From the NCBI GenBank assembly GCA_012295275.1, contig CM022675.1, positions 12,041,016 to 12,105,015 of the forward strand: a stretch of 64,000 nt of DNA, given 5' to 3'. Positions 35,201 to 46,546 of this stretch are shown piece after piece. The first letter of the stretch is position 1; the number at the start of each line of letters is the position of its first letter. The stretch comes from Chrysomallon squamiferum (Eukaryota > Mollusca > Gastropoda > Neomphalida > Peltospiridae). The notes under the pieces are model-generated. The model searched no databases. It saw nothing but the letters and a program-made list of their open reading frames with translations, and was not told the DNA's origin. The position numbers were made by a program, and so were the translations under genes.

Positions 35201-38200
35201 TTCAGGCTGGATCTCTTGATGATGTGATGCTGACTGCCATTCAGTTAAACCGATCTGATTTTGTCGATCTCTTTCTTGAGCAAGATGTCAATATCAAGGA
35301 CTTTCTGACTCCAAGGAGATTTTTCAGTCTTTACAACAGTGTAACAGTTTACTTCTTCTTATTATTTTTAAAATTTATTTACTCAGATCTTAATTTTTTT
35401 TATTAAACTAATAATATCATTTTCTAACTTAAAATAGAAAAAAAAAAATTACTTTGGATGTATGTTACAAACTTTAAGTAATAAGCTTTACTGGGTGCTA
35501 TTAGTTATTATGTTATCTCTTTGTCTTAATGTAATTTTACATGTTATAACACTGTCTGTTTTTATTTCAGATAAATCAAAATTCTATTCTTTATTCATTA
35601 CTGTCCAAAATAAAAGCTCAAAAGGTAAGCAGTTCCTTAAAACAGATCAGAGTCCCCTATTTTCTTAGATACTAAGAATCACAGTGACCTTTTCTCAAAA
35701 TATTTGAAGGTCATTTTGTAATTTTTAAGGGTCCTTCTTAGTCAGACGAGCAAACTTATACTAATATATAATTATATACATTTTAAATTGGTGAATTAAA
35801 AAATATTTGTGTTATGTATGTATGTTTATTTAAGTCAGTACATATCTGAGGTTAGTACCCAACTATTTCATTGTTAGGCTTATTTAATAAGCTTTTAATC
35901 ATTTGCAGTATGTACCTAACAATTACAGGAAGTTTCCAGCTTTTTTATTGGTTTGGTAATAGAATTTGACTTATGTTATTTAATGGAGATTTGCTTATTA
36001 GTAAAAGTGAAAAAAAAAGTTGTATTAATAAATTAGAAAGATAAAAAAAACATTTAAAACAAATAAAAGTTAAAAATTAGATTTGTTTTACAATTTATAG
36101 CTAAGCAGTTGGTTAGTAAACTAGTTAAAAACATTTTAAACAATTAATAATAATAAAACATTTTAAACAACGTTAAAACAAATTTAAAAATTAATAATAA
36201 CAACTTAATTAAAAGCATTATACATTTTTATTTTTACAGAGAAAATGAACAATCAAAGTTAGTTTTGGTTATATTTTCTTTGTGTCATTATAGAGTCATT
36301 TAAAAAATGTTTGTAGCAATAGCAATAATCACTTTTTACATGTATGTATATACTAATCCTACTTTTCTCATTACTAATTGTTGTAAGACTGTATGTATGT
36401 GATGCATTAAGACAGCCCAAAATTCCACACAAATCTGGTCATAAGAGATTTAATAATCATTACGTTTCAAAAGTTTATTTTATTTTAATTTTTGGAAAAG
36501 TTAAGTGGATATGATAGGTTTTAAAGTTGGCATAAAAATGGGATTTCACTGTTTGCATAACTTATGTGGATGTTTAAAAAAGACTAATATAGAATAAAAA
36601 ATATTTTTATTTGTAGATACTTTATTAAGATGAGAAAGTTTATCAATAAATAAATGTTTTATATTTTTAAATGATTTTAATATTTTTGAATGCGTATTTT
36701 GGCAAATTACTTGTTTACATTTTCTCTGAAATATAAATGATAAAAAACATAATTATGAAATGTATATGTATTGTTTCTATATATTTATATAAAATGTTTT
36801 ATTAACAGAACTTTTGTATAATTGTGTGTGTCTGTGTGTGTATATGTTGGTGTAACTGATTGTGCACATTAGCGTATACACACAGATGTATGCACACAGA
36901 TGTATCTTGCAAACTGTTATAATAACTGAATGTTGCATTTTGGAGTGACTTTATGCATTCACAAATGGGTTTCTTTAATCAACTGAAATAACAAACAAAA
37001 TATTATATCTGGAAAAATAAAATAATAATTATTAACAAAACATTAAAATTTTCTTTTTTCCTTCTTTGGTTCACTCAGTAAATAAATAATAAATGTCATT
37101 GTTTCCATTTCAGCACAGTTTACATTTTGCTGGAAGTTGCCAAAAACACACATACATGCAGACATACATTGAAAAAAAAATAAAAATAAAAAAAAAATAA
37201 AAAATAGAGGCAAACATTTGTAAAGAATTGTTGTGGTGAGTTTACTGTAGATTAGAGGTATCCAATCACCAGTACATCCTGCATGTTAGTGTTTTGAATA
37301 TAGTGTCAAAACTATAAGCCAGCTATGTTAAGCCAGTCATAGTTAACAGTGATATCTAAACTGTAATAATAATAATATTTCTCTAATATTAGAAATTTCA
37401 GTAAAACTAACTTAATTAGAATCTATAATTTCTTTTCAGTTCATTGTCAATAACCATGTATAATGAGAAAATTTCTTCATCTTGTTTCTTTCGTCTATTT
37501 TTTCAAAATCCATTTAATCAAAAAACAAAACAAAAAATATGAAGTAATATAATTCTGTAAGAAATAACTGTCAGTGATTTATTTTAGGTTCAGATAAATA
37601 ATAAGTACTTCTTTGTTCTGATTGTTAAGTTAAAATGAATCTAAGAATTAAATATGTTTTGACTATAATTATTTCATTTTCTTTTATTTTAAATCTGTTA
37701 ATTTATTTATTTTATAATCAGTAATCTTGTTAGGTTTCAGTGAAATATTTATTCAATCAAAGATTCATTTTAATTTATTTTAATTTTAATTTTATTATTC
37801 TTTTAAACATTAGAAATGTTTATACCATAATGAAATATATTTTACTTGAAAAATTTCTTGCCATATTTTGTTTAATATTTTCATTTTTATACTATTACTG
37901 AATTTAATTTTAAATTTTCAGTTCAACCATATTTAACTGAATTTATCCTTTGATTATAGAAATATTATCAATCTTGTTTTTTTATTTTTTTTAAAATCAG
38001 AATCGTGCGAATTTCAATCTGGAGGACATTGGCTTGTTGATTCAGGATCTTCTGGGTGACTACTACCAGCCTTACTACCTGACTGATAAAAAATACAAAG
38101 ACCTCAACGTCAACGACATAAATGGTAAAATAAATCGAGAAATAAATGGTAAAAAAGGTTTGTTGGGTGCAGCAAGAATAATGGGAAACACTGTAAACAT

Positions 38201-38202
38201 TA
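27092..38202 (+). CDS. TRPM channel, N-terminal half (TRPM-A), truncated at gap
   Basis: Exons: 27092-27226, 27673-27743, 28352-28523, 29452-29632, 30196-30359, 31254-31437, 31666-31772, 32494-32591, 33128-33330, 33818-33918, 35206-35340, 35571-35624 and 38001-38202 (open at the gap). All junctions keep frame, giving about 602 aa. The product is the TRPM cytosolic homology region: CQCGY (exon 3), LLISVTGGAQTF (exon 4), AWIITGGTNAGVMKHVGEAV (exon 5), NHSHFILIDNGT (exon 6), then LEGGPGTLE and GSGRAAD, the nucleotide-binding loops of the TRPM SLOG fold. The order matches TRPM2/TRPM8-type N-termini, where this region senses ligands and assembles the tetramer. No transmembrane exon is visible before or after the 200-N gap, so the gene may be a soluble short form, or its channel exons may be in missing sequence. 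Confidence 0.88.
28590..28920 (+). repeat. Degenerate minisatellite in TRPM-A intron 3
   Basis: Units of roughly 55-60 bp built around TATCTTTATATGTATCTC and GTATCTGTATC recur about five times. A similar array occurs in TRPM-B intron 3 (about 47815-48060), with fewer units. It is followed by CT and TG runs. Open frames in it are not genes. Confidence 0.7.
30046..30195 (+). repeat. Tandem repeat of the 3' splice-site segment, TRPM-A intron 4
   Basis: A unit of 71-72 bp ending in CACTTCCAG occurs with AG at 30051-30052, 30122-30123 and finally 30194-30195, where it is the real acceptor of exon 5. The two upstream copies are strong decoy acceptors, but both read into stops if used. TRPM-B intron 4 has a matching arrangement (about 49430-49567), with one decoy changed to CTTCCAAAA. 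Confidence 0.8.
34326..35195 (+). repeat. 25-unit, 35-bp minisatellite in TRPM-A intron 10
   Basis: The unit begins GTATTACTNACTGGTTAC and ends GAATGTGTTTTGTT. It recurs at an exact 35-bp period from 34326 to the last, partly degenerate unit at 35166. N is A, G or C, so each unit carries TACTAAC, TACTGAC or TACTCAC, all of which fit a branch-point consensus. The last unit places its TACTAAC (35170-35176) 31 nt before exon 11. TRPM-B has only one unit (53544 onward) at the same place, so the array expanded after the duplication or contracted in B. Confidence 0.95.
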
Positions 38203-38402
38203 NNNNNNNNNNNNNNNNNNNNNNNNNNNNNNNNNNNNNNNNNNNNNNNNNNNNNNNNNNNNNNNNNNNNNNNNNNNNNNNNNNNNNNNNNNNNNNNNNN
38301 NNNNNNNNNNNNNNNNNNNNNNNNNNNNNNNNNNNNNNNNNNNNNNNNNNNNNNNNNNNNNNNNNNNNNNNNNNNNNNNNNNNNNNNNNNNNNNNNNNNN
38401 NN
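38203..38402. other. Assembly gap of 200 N
   Basis: Exactly 200 N follow TRPM exon 13. The round size suggests a placeholder of unknown true length. It interrupts TRPM-A precisely where copy B continues, so missing channel exons could lie here. Confidence 0.98.
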
Positions 38403-38573
38403 TCATTTATTTTGCTAATAAATTTCTTTAAATTGTTATTTATAATAATGTCTAAAATTATCTTATTATTATGACTTTAAATACATACCTGAATGTTACT
38501 GTTTGAATGAAAATTACTGTACTTAATAAAATTGTGAATTGTTTTTAATTCATCCTAGCTTAAGACCTTTATT

Positions 38574-38604
<31 letters not shown>

Positions 38605-38814
38605 TGTTCAGAGAGAGAGAGAAGTATCTGCTTATTTTATTTTATTACAGAAATCAACCATTACTAAATTAAATTATATAAATCTTTGTTTTTATCATTT
38701 TTTGACTTAATTATTGTTATTATTATTATTATTATTTTTTTTTTTTTTGTATTCATTTTATTTCTTTATTTTAATTTTAACCTGTTTGTTAAAGTTTGTT
38801 ATATGATGATGGTG

Positions 38815-38858
<44 letters not shown>

Positions 38859-39096
38859 CCTCTTTACAAGGTTATTGTTTGTTGTTATTTTATTTTTGAT
38901 TTTTATTACTTTTTATATAATTACCTTTAAAGATAATATTTAAGCATCTTTGTGTCATAAATTAATGAAAATAAAATTTAGCTTTCAAGTGAAATATAAT
39001 ACAGACAGTAAAGTAAACAAATAATAGTAAGAAAGCGAGGAAAAAAAAATTACAAAAGCGTCTCTAAAGATTTTAATTTTATTTTATATTAATTAG
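38403..39096. other. AT-rich stretch after the gap
   Basis: No coding exon is seen. The stretch is T-rich with ATT tracts (38712-38733, 38814-38857) and ends in the acceptor AATTAG at 39091-39096. It does not match the sequence following exon 13 in TRPM-B. Confidence 0.6.
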
Positions 39097-39195
39097 GCCA
39101 GAGATGATGTAGAAGCTGCATTGTGGCAGACAATGACATCAACAATCCATCTGCACATGGAGCTCACGAGGAAATTCCCTACGTCTCATAGCTGA
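39097..39195 (+). CDS. Orphan 3'-terminal exon (32 codons plus stop)
   Basis: After the acceptor AG at 39095-39096, only one frame is open: it starts ARDDVEAALWQTMTSTIHLH and ends FPTSHS before TGA at 39193-39195. Base composition is much less AT-biased than its surroundings, and a long AT-rich 3' region with a poly(A) signal at 41612-41617 follows. I do not recognise the peptide. It could be the last exon of TRPM-A (with earlier exons in the gap), an alternative 3' end for it, or the tail of an unrelated gene. It starts in phase 0, so it could join exon 12 directly, but not exon 13 if that exon ends in phase 1 as in TRPM-B. Confidence 0.5.
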   Translation, partial: ARDDVEAALWQTMTSTIHLHMELTRKFPTSHS

Positions 39196-40816
39196 GAAGC
39201 TTAATGCTCCATTTTAACTGCATTATTACAGTCTATATATACTAAACATTCTATTGCTGTTTTAGAGTTTTGAGGGGTTTTATTAATTAAAAATCAAAAC
39301 AACAACAAAAAACAAAACACAGAATTTTGTAATATATATAAAATTTAATTATTATGCAATTATACAAATATAATTTTACCAAAAATGTGAATAATCAAAC
39401 TTTTCCAAATTTATTTATACTGTAAATGTATGCATATATTTGCTAATTTTATGTTCTTTGTGGTTTATTAGTACATTTTAATTCACAAACACAGATTTAT
39501 GGAGTGAAAAAAACAAAATGTATTTATCTAGTAAGGTTTTGCTCAAATTTGTTTCACCTGTGATTTTTAAATTTTGCTCATTTATTAATTTAATGAAGTT
39601 TTTAATATATCAGTGATTATTTTCATTTACATTTTGATAATTTTAATCATGTCAGTTCCTTAGATACACATCTTTAAATAATTGCAATAATGTTGTTTTT
39701 TTTCTTTAACAAATGTTTAAAAAATATGTTTTTCTTGGTTTCTGTTTTATTTTTAAAATGTTTGAAAAACCATCTGAATATAATTTTATCTTAAACCTTT
39801 TCTGGATGTAATTTTATTTTTCATTTTTCTGTGTATTTATTTTGATATATAATTTTATGTAAACTTATTTGTAGACTTTAAATTTATTATTATTATTGTT
39901 GTTATTATCATTATTATTATTATTTATTATTTTTTTTTTATATGCAGTTTTATTTATAAAAGTTTCTGAAAGTAAATTATTTTTAAAATTTGCGACACAT
40001 ACAGAAAGCCTGTGTAAGAATTGATACAGCTGTCTTTCTGAACTGAGATTTCAAATTCTGTGTTTGATTTAACTTCTTGTGTACCTGAATTTTCTCTCAT
40101 TTCTAACCATTTGTACAATTTCATATTTATTTATTATTAATCCGAGAAATTTAAATTTCTAAAATTTGCTTTTTGTTGTTGTTGTTTTCAGGGAATTTTA
40201 TTATGACACAAATCTGTTTATAGCAATAATGGGATATTTAAAAATAAGAATATATAAAAATAAAATCTCTATTTTATGTACAAATTAATATTTCTGATTA
40301 TAAAAACAAGAATACATAAAAAATATCTATTTTATGTACAAATCAATATACTGTTATATGTAAATATGTGTACACAAGGTACTTGATTATAATACATATC
40401 GTAATGATGTAAACATTATTAAAATAAGTAATAAGATGACATTACAGATTTTAATAACCTATTTAAAATCATAAAATACAAATGAACTACATACATGCAT
40501 ATGATAAAAGTTTGTCATTTTTTTTGATGCTGTTGAACATTCCAAGTTTACTAGATGAGTATTCTGTTGTATGATTTTACATGTTAAACTTACTTAAGTA
40601 ATTACATAATTAAAATGTCTTTATGTATTTTAAATCATTTTCATTTCATATAATATATAGTTATGTAGATAAATGTAAACTCTTTTTAGTTCTTTCTTCT
40701 GTATGTTCATTTAAAATTAATTTTTGTGGTTTATAAACTTTATTATTATTATTATCTCTTTTAATGTATGTTCAGGAATATAATACATTTTGTAGTTAGA
40801 TCTGAAGAACTTTCAG

Positions 40817-40871
<55 letters not shown>

Positions 40872-41640
40872 CATATACATATATATATTACATATATATA
40901 TATGTATGTAAAATTGTTTTCATTTTTTTTTATGTGATTCATGAACATATTGATGTATTCAAATTAAGCTCTTACTTGTTTTTTTTTTGTTTTGTTTTTG
41001 TTGGGGTTTTGTGGTTTTTTTTTTTTGAATTTTTATCTATGTAATTATATGAGGCGTAAGATAAACTTATACAGTACAATATATTTAATTGTTGTTTGTG
41101 ACTGGCAGCATCTTGTTAATGTTGCTTATTTCTTCTGTTTTGTTAATAGTGGATTTTACAAAGTGTTTCATTGTTTCAGAACTCTGTATAGTATAACTGT
41201 GGTTTTTTTTAGTAAGAACCCAATACATTTGTTTATTTATTTAATATTTGTTGACTTTAGTATTTTAACAACAGAGTACACCTGGTGGAACAATATTATG
41301 TTACATTACCTGTGATATTTGTGTACCTGATTTAATTTCTTTTTGTGCTTTTAAACACTGTACTTAAGGGCATCTGTGATATATATATATTTTTTTTTTT
41401 TATAAAATTACTTACATTTTTTAAACTTTAACAGGAAACATCGAATGAAATGCTCAAATCTATGATTTTATTAATTTACTGTATCTAATTATTGTTTTAA
41501 ATCTGTTTGTTACTGATCTTTGTTAAAAAAAAAAAGATTTTTGCTCAAATGTTCAAGTGATACCTTGTCTTTGTGTGCAAGTTTTGAATTACTGATAAAA
41601 AATGGAAAGTAAATAAACTTGTAGGCAGTTTTATTCAAAA
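39196..41640 (+). other. Long AT-rich 3' region with poly(A) signal
   Basis: This stretch has no supported coding exon and no large array apart from an AT/AC run at 40820-40915. It is consistent with a 3' UTR of about 2.4 kb for the exon at 39097-39195. AATAAA at 41612-41617, followed by G/T-rich sequence, is the best terminal signal. The open frame at 40992-41315 has no recognisable product. Confidence 0.4.
41612..41617 (+). terminator. Candidate polyadenylation signal
   Basis: AATAAA is followed by CTTGTAGGCAGTTTTATT, giving the usual hexamer plus downstream G/T-rich pattern. It would end the transcript that uses the exon at 39097. Confidence 0.4.
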
Positions 41641-41949
41641 TATTATTTGTGAGTTCTTAACTTGAAATTTTAGTATCAGAAAATAATAATAATAATAACA
41701 GAAAAAGAAAAATGTATATATAATCTTACTTGATGCATATAATCTTTATTAAAGAAAATGTTTTTGTTTTTTTTAATTAATATTTTTCCTGTTTCCATTT
41801 GTTGTGATAAGGCATTTTATAAGCATAATATGGTTGATTGTTTTTAATGTTTGTTTTTAATTTCACCGAGTTTTGTTTTAACTAATGTTTTCTTTAATTG
41901 ACAATTGTGATAATGAACAAATATCTTTTATATTGTCGTGTAAAATGTT

Positions 41950-42555
41950 TAACATTTTCTTTTTAATGTGATTAAATATTACTGAATCTCTGATTTTGAC
42001 ATAAGATAAATTACACACGGTGTGTTTTTTAAATTACTTTTTAATGTGGCTAAATACCTTTTTTTGAGAATAATTTTATTTTAGATCAATCTCTATATTA
42101 TTTAACACCTAATATCTTTTTTTATATTATATATTGTGCCTTTTTTAATATTTATTTCTAATGTCATTAAATATAATTTTCAAAATAATTTTTATTTTGA
42201 ATCACATTTGTTTGATCATGCAGATAAGTTTTATATCGTCTGCTGTCTTTTTTTTTTTTTTTAAATGTTTCTTTTTTAATGTGACTAAATATTGTTTTAA
42301 ATATATTTATCACCAAATATCATTTTATTATATATTAGATCTTTTTTAAATATTTCTTTTTAATATCACTAAATATTGTTTTAAGAAACATTTTATTTTA
42401 GATTACATATTACCTTTATATTTCTTTTAATGTTATTAAATATTGTTTTAAGTCTTATTTTAGCTAATCTGGACTGTGATATTTTTAACATCAATTAAAT
42501 AACAAATGATACATTATAACTGATTGTTTTAATGTCATTAAATTTTGGAGTTAAA
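41950..42555 (+). repeat. Degenerate repeat at the duplication junction
   Basis: A motif close to TTTTTAATGTNATTAAATATT recurs about seven times (near 41957, 42037, 42155, 42270, 42354, 42421 and 42526) with irregular spacing. The last copy ends about 15 bp before the left boundary of duplicate B at 42562, so the repeat may have taken part in the rearrangement. Confidence 0.6.
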
Positions 42556-42734
42556 ATGATTATGCATCTTCGTTCTAGTTCTTTTATAAAATGTTCTAAA
42601 ATAATCGTGACCTTACGTAATGTGGTGTCTGTACTGTTTTCGTCAAACGTTTCCATGTTAAATGAACCAGCTACGTATTTGTGTAGGCATATAATTATTA
42701 TTATTATCCTTGCGTTTTATATCTATATGTACAG

Positions 42735-43580
42735 GTATGGTAGGATTTGTATGGTGTTGTATCTGGGTTTGTTTTGTTTATGACACACCTGCCGAGTGTC
42801 CGAAAATTACCGATCTAGAACGGAGATATATAGAATCGTCCCTCAAAAGTAAAAGGTCATAGAGTTAAGGCAAGTTTTAAATTGCCTTTGATAATAATTC
42901 GGTTTATTCAGTAAGTAGTCTGGTATGATTACGTCTGCTTGTGAAGAGTAACGTCCCTTGTCAGTTTTAAGTGAATTATGGGCTCTTTTGCGCGGACAAG
43001 AATTCAGATATGACTAGTCCCAGAATGTGTTTGACGTGACTTAATGATGTTTTGTTTTTCTGGGTAATCTTGCAGCTGAAATCTACCCTTGTTAGCAGAG
43101 ATCTTGCGCCATATTTATTAATTTGCTAAAGATTAATTATTTGTTTTACTGATGTAAAAAGGTCATCAAAAAAATCCCATTTTCAGTTGTTATTGCTATT
43201 ACATATGACTGGTACATTTGATGATATTGTTATTACTAATATTTCATTTATAAATTTATTACTCTTGTTGTTACTGATAATTTTACGTAGATAACGACAC
43301 CCATTTTGAAGCACTAATCTTTGGAACATTTGTATTAAATTGGAATATTGCTGTTGTTCTTAACTTCCAGGGAACTGCAGAAGAATGGCAAGTGACCTTT
43401 TTCATTGCCGCTGGTGTATATGTCTTCGGTGCTACGTTTTACACCGTATTTGGCACCGCTGACATACAAGACTGGGCAGCAGTTAATAAAGTAATGGAAG
43501 AAATTGACGCGGGCCCAGATACTTCTTTCGGAACTCATCCAATTAAGGAAGCCATACAAGAAGAGGAAGAGGATGCATAA
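42735..43580 (+). pseudogene. SLC17 remnant: exons 6 and 10 only
   Basis: The exon 6 copy (42735-42869) has one extra A in AGTAAAAGG, which shifts the frame to a TAG. The junction at 42908/42909 joins intron 6 directly to intron 9, so exons 7-9 are missing. The exon 10 copy (43371-43580) is open and looks identical to the functional one, including stop and poly(A) signal (43595-43600). With no first five exons and no promoter, this is a duplication by-product rather than a gene. Confidence 0.9.
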
Positions 43581-43600
43581 GACTTTTAAGAACCAATAAA

Positions 43601-44565
43601 GATTTTGAATCTTGTCTAACATCAGCACGAGGCACGTCCAAGATGGCGCCTATCTATATTCTTTTTTTCTTTTTTTTTTTCTTTGCAGATGTAACATCAT
43701 CTCTCTTGTCTTCGTGTGTTTCTTTTTTTCGCAATCTCTTTGTCGACTTCCGCTCCATTTTTAGGATTTATTTCTTTCTAAATTTTTCTGGTTTATGTTT
43801 TATAAACTCTGCTGAAATAGTTTTAAAACAATATATAAAATAACCTTATGAATTTATAACGATATTAATATAACTAAAAACGATATGTTTGTATCTAGTA
43901 TATTTTATTAATGTCATTTTATGGTAGAATACAAGAATATATAAAACACAGTATTACTCTATTATAATAATTTTACAATGGAAAAAAAAAAATTATTTAT
44001 TTATTTATATTTTTAACAAATATTTATTTATGTATTTTTTGAAGACAAAACTATTATTGTTATTTAATCTATGTTTTCTGAAGAATGAAATAAATATTGT
44101 TTAAGCTGTCTGCGTTTGAATTATGTGTTTACCTTTGCCTTTCATAAGTAACAAATAATAACTATTTAGTCCGGATCAGTGACTGACAGCCTGGGCGTAA
44201 GCGGCCCCAGGGGGCGTTTTTGATGCGAGGCTAAGCCTGAAGCTTTTCTAGCACATAATACGTTCATTATAATCCACAAATGAAATAATGAATATCCATT
44301 AAACATTTAAAAAAAAAAAAAAAGGAATTCTACTTTTTTTGCATCTTTGTTGAAATTTGAGTAGTTATAACTTTATTCGTTAAATTTTAAAGTAAATTTT
44401 AATAAACAGCATTTAAGTTTAATTCATTAATTCTAAAATTATTGTGAGTTTGGTGTTTTTAGATAAAATGATTTTGTCGAAATATTAAACGACAGGTTTT
44501 TTGTTTTTTCCTTCTTTTATTCAGCTGTATAAGCAATAACTACTGTAATTATACTGTATTCTTCC

Positions 44566-44623
<58 letters not shown>

Positions 44624-46153
44624 ATCATCATCATTATCATCATTATAATCATAATTATTATTATTAAAAACATTAACAACAACAAATCAAATGACAGAAA
44701 AAATAATACAGTAAATAAAAACTAAGGATGAGATTAAAAATAAAAGACAAAGTGGTTTTAAATATTAGGAGGAATCAAAAAAAAAATTCCAAATCAAAAA
44801 AAAAAAAAAAAAAAATTAAAAAGAAAGAAAATAAATAAACAAGATTAATAAAATAATAATAAAAACATACCGAAAAATCTCATTTAAAATTTAAAAGCAT
44901 ACATTTCAAAATCCACGACGTAACTATTACACTACACAATATTACATTTTTAACCGTTTAGAACGATTTAAGGTTATATAAACTGTTGGTTTCGGAGCAA
45001 AATGCTAGCTATTTTGTTTCTGTGTATTGGTTTCCATGACAATCGTCTTCACCTCGGCAGGTGCTTCACCAATATCAAATTATCACATAATTCTGAGTTT
45101 GTTATTTAAATAATTACTTTATGTCTTGTATTTAATTATGTATAATGCTAGATTGGACGAGGCTAAAATAAATAACCAAACAGAACAATTCGAAATAGTT
45201 TTTTGTTGTCGAAAAAAATACGAAACTACCAAATGAGTCGTCTGTCATACTTTGCAACATGGCCACCAAAAGTTACCTGTGAACATAAACAATGCCTATC
45301 ATAATTAGAACTTAATACACAAACAGGTAAAACTTGGAAATGATAAAGATTGATGTATTATAAAATTTAACTTTCGTAATATAAATCATCTTCGGCAGAG
45401 TTATGGAATAATGATAGATTTATGCAAGGATTTTGTCTTTTCTAAAATCTTAAGAAATGTGCCGGTGCTCGATCATTCAATCATTATCACATAATTTTAC
45501 AGTCATTATTCTTTATATTTAATTATTTATTGCACGCAGATTACAAATGATATTAATCAACGTTTGTTTGCGATATACACAACACGTAACTACTATTTCA
45601 ATAGGTATTTATTGTAAAATACGAAACCAGGAAACGATCGCCATGTTAACTTAGCAACAAAGGTAGCAGCAACAAGCACTTAGATGCAAAGGTGAAACTA
45701 TTGGGAATAGATCAAGGCAGGTGTTTTATAAAATAGAATAATGCTAAATTAATACAAGGATTCTGCAACTTCGGATTCGTTTACCGGGCTATGACTGATG
45801 AATGGCGTTAGCATCTACGAAGTTGCGGCCATGTTGCAAGTGTATTTATAATAATCCCTGTTGGTATAGCCTGGTATCGCAGTATTTTATTACTAGGAAG
45901 AAATAAAAAATAAACGATACTACTAGTACTGTTTCTACTACCATGACTTTCACTGCTACTGACACTACTTTAATATCCAACGTTCCCAACTTAATCACGT
46001 CATGTCATATATTGATAAATAAATTCTGTTATGATATATTTTCTGAAATACTTAAGTTCACCATAGCTCAAGATTCAGTTAAAAGTATTCATAATATTCG
46101 CAAATATATAGGTACAAAAAGAAAGAAAGAAAAAAGTTTAATATCTGACATGG

Positions 46154-46199
<46 letters not shown>

Positions 46200-46245
46200 T
46201 GTATATATTTATTTATAACCTATAATATGAGTATTTGGATTACAG
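43601..46245. other. Intergenic region between SLC17 remnant and TRPM-B
   Basis: This is the duplicate of 24474-27068. It holds an ATT tract (44568-44622), the second CTCF-like motif and the YY1-like motifs upstream of TRPM-B. An AAGATGGCGCC at 43642-43652 fits YY1 better than the copy A version (AAGATGGGGCC). No coding exon is supported. Confidence 0.55.
44204..44216 (+). promoter_or_regulatory. CTCF-like motif, duplicate copy
   Basis: GCCCCAGGGGGCG differs from the copy A motif by one base at its outer edge and keeps the core. It lies between the SLC17 remnant and TRPM-B. Confidence 0.35.
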
Positions 46246-46268
46246 ATTGAAGGCAACATGACATCATT

Positions 46269-46515
46269 ATGACAGCACGGATTACCCCAATTGACCAGAT
46301 GGCTATTAGGTCAGAAGTTCCTGAAATGGAACAACTTGATAAACCAGTCGTTAAAGAACAAACAAAAGCAGATAGAGATGTTGGAACGCCACTTGGACAG
46401 AGTGTAAGTGATCCAAACATTTTATTAGTATTAACAAATGCTATTTCTATAGTATTTTACAACTGTCAATGCTGCTTAAAAACAAACAAAAACTACAACA
46501 AAAAAAACCCAACAG

Positions 46516-46546
<31 letters not shown>

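Noticed and set aside
39097-39195. Similarity of the orphan exon to the NUDT9-type tail of TRPM2
   Set aside because: Only a few scattered residues (DD, W, T, H) line up; this is too weak to claim without a search.
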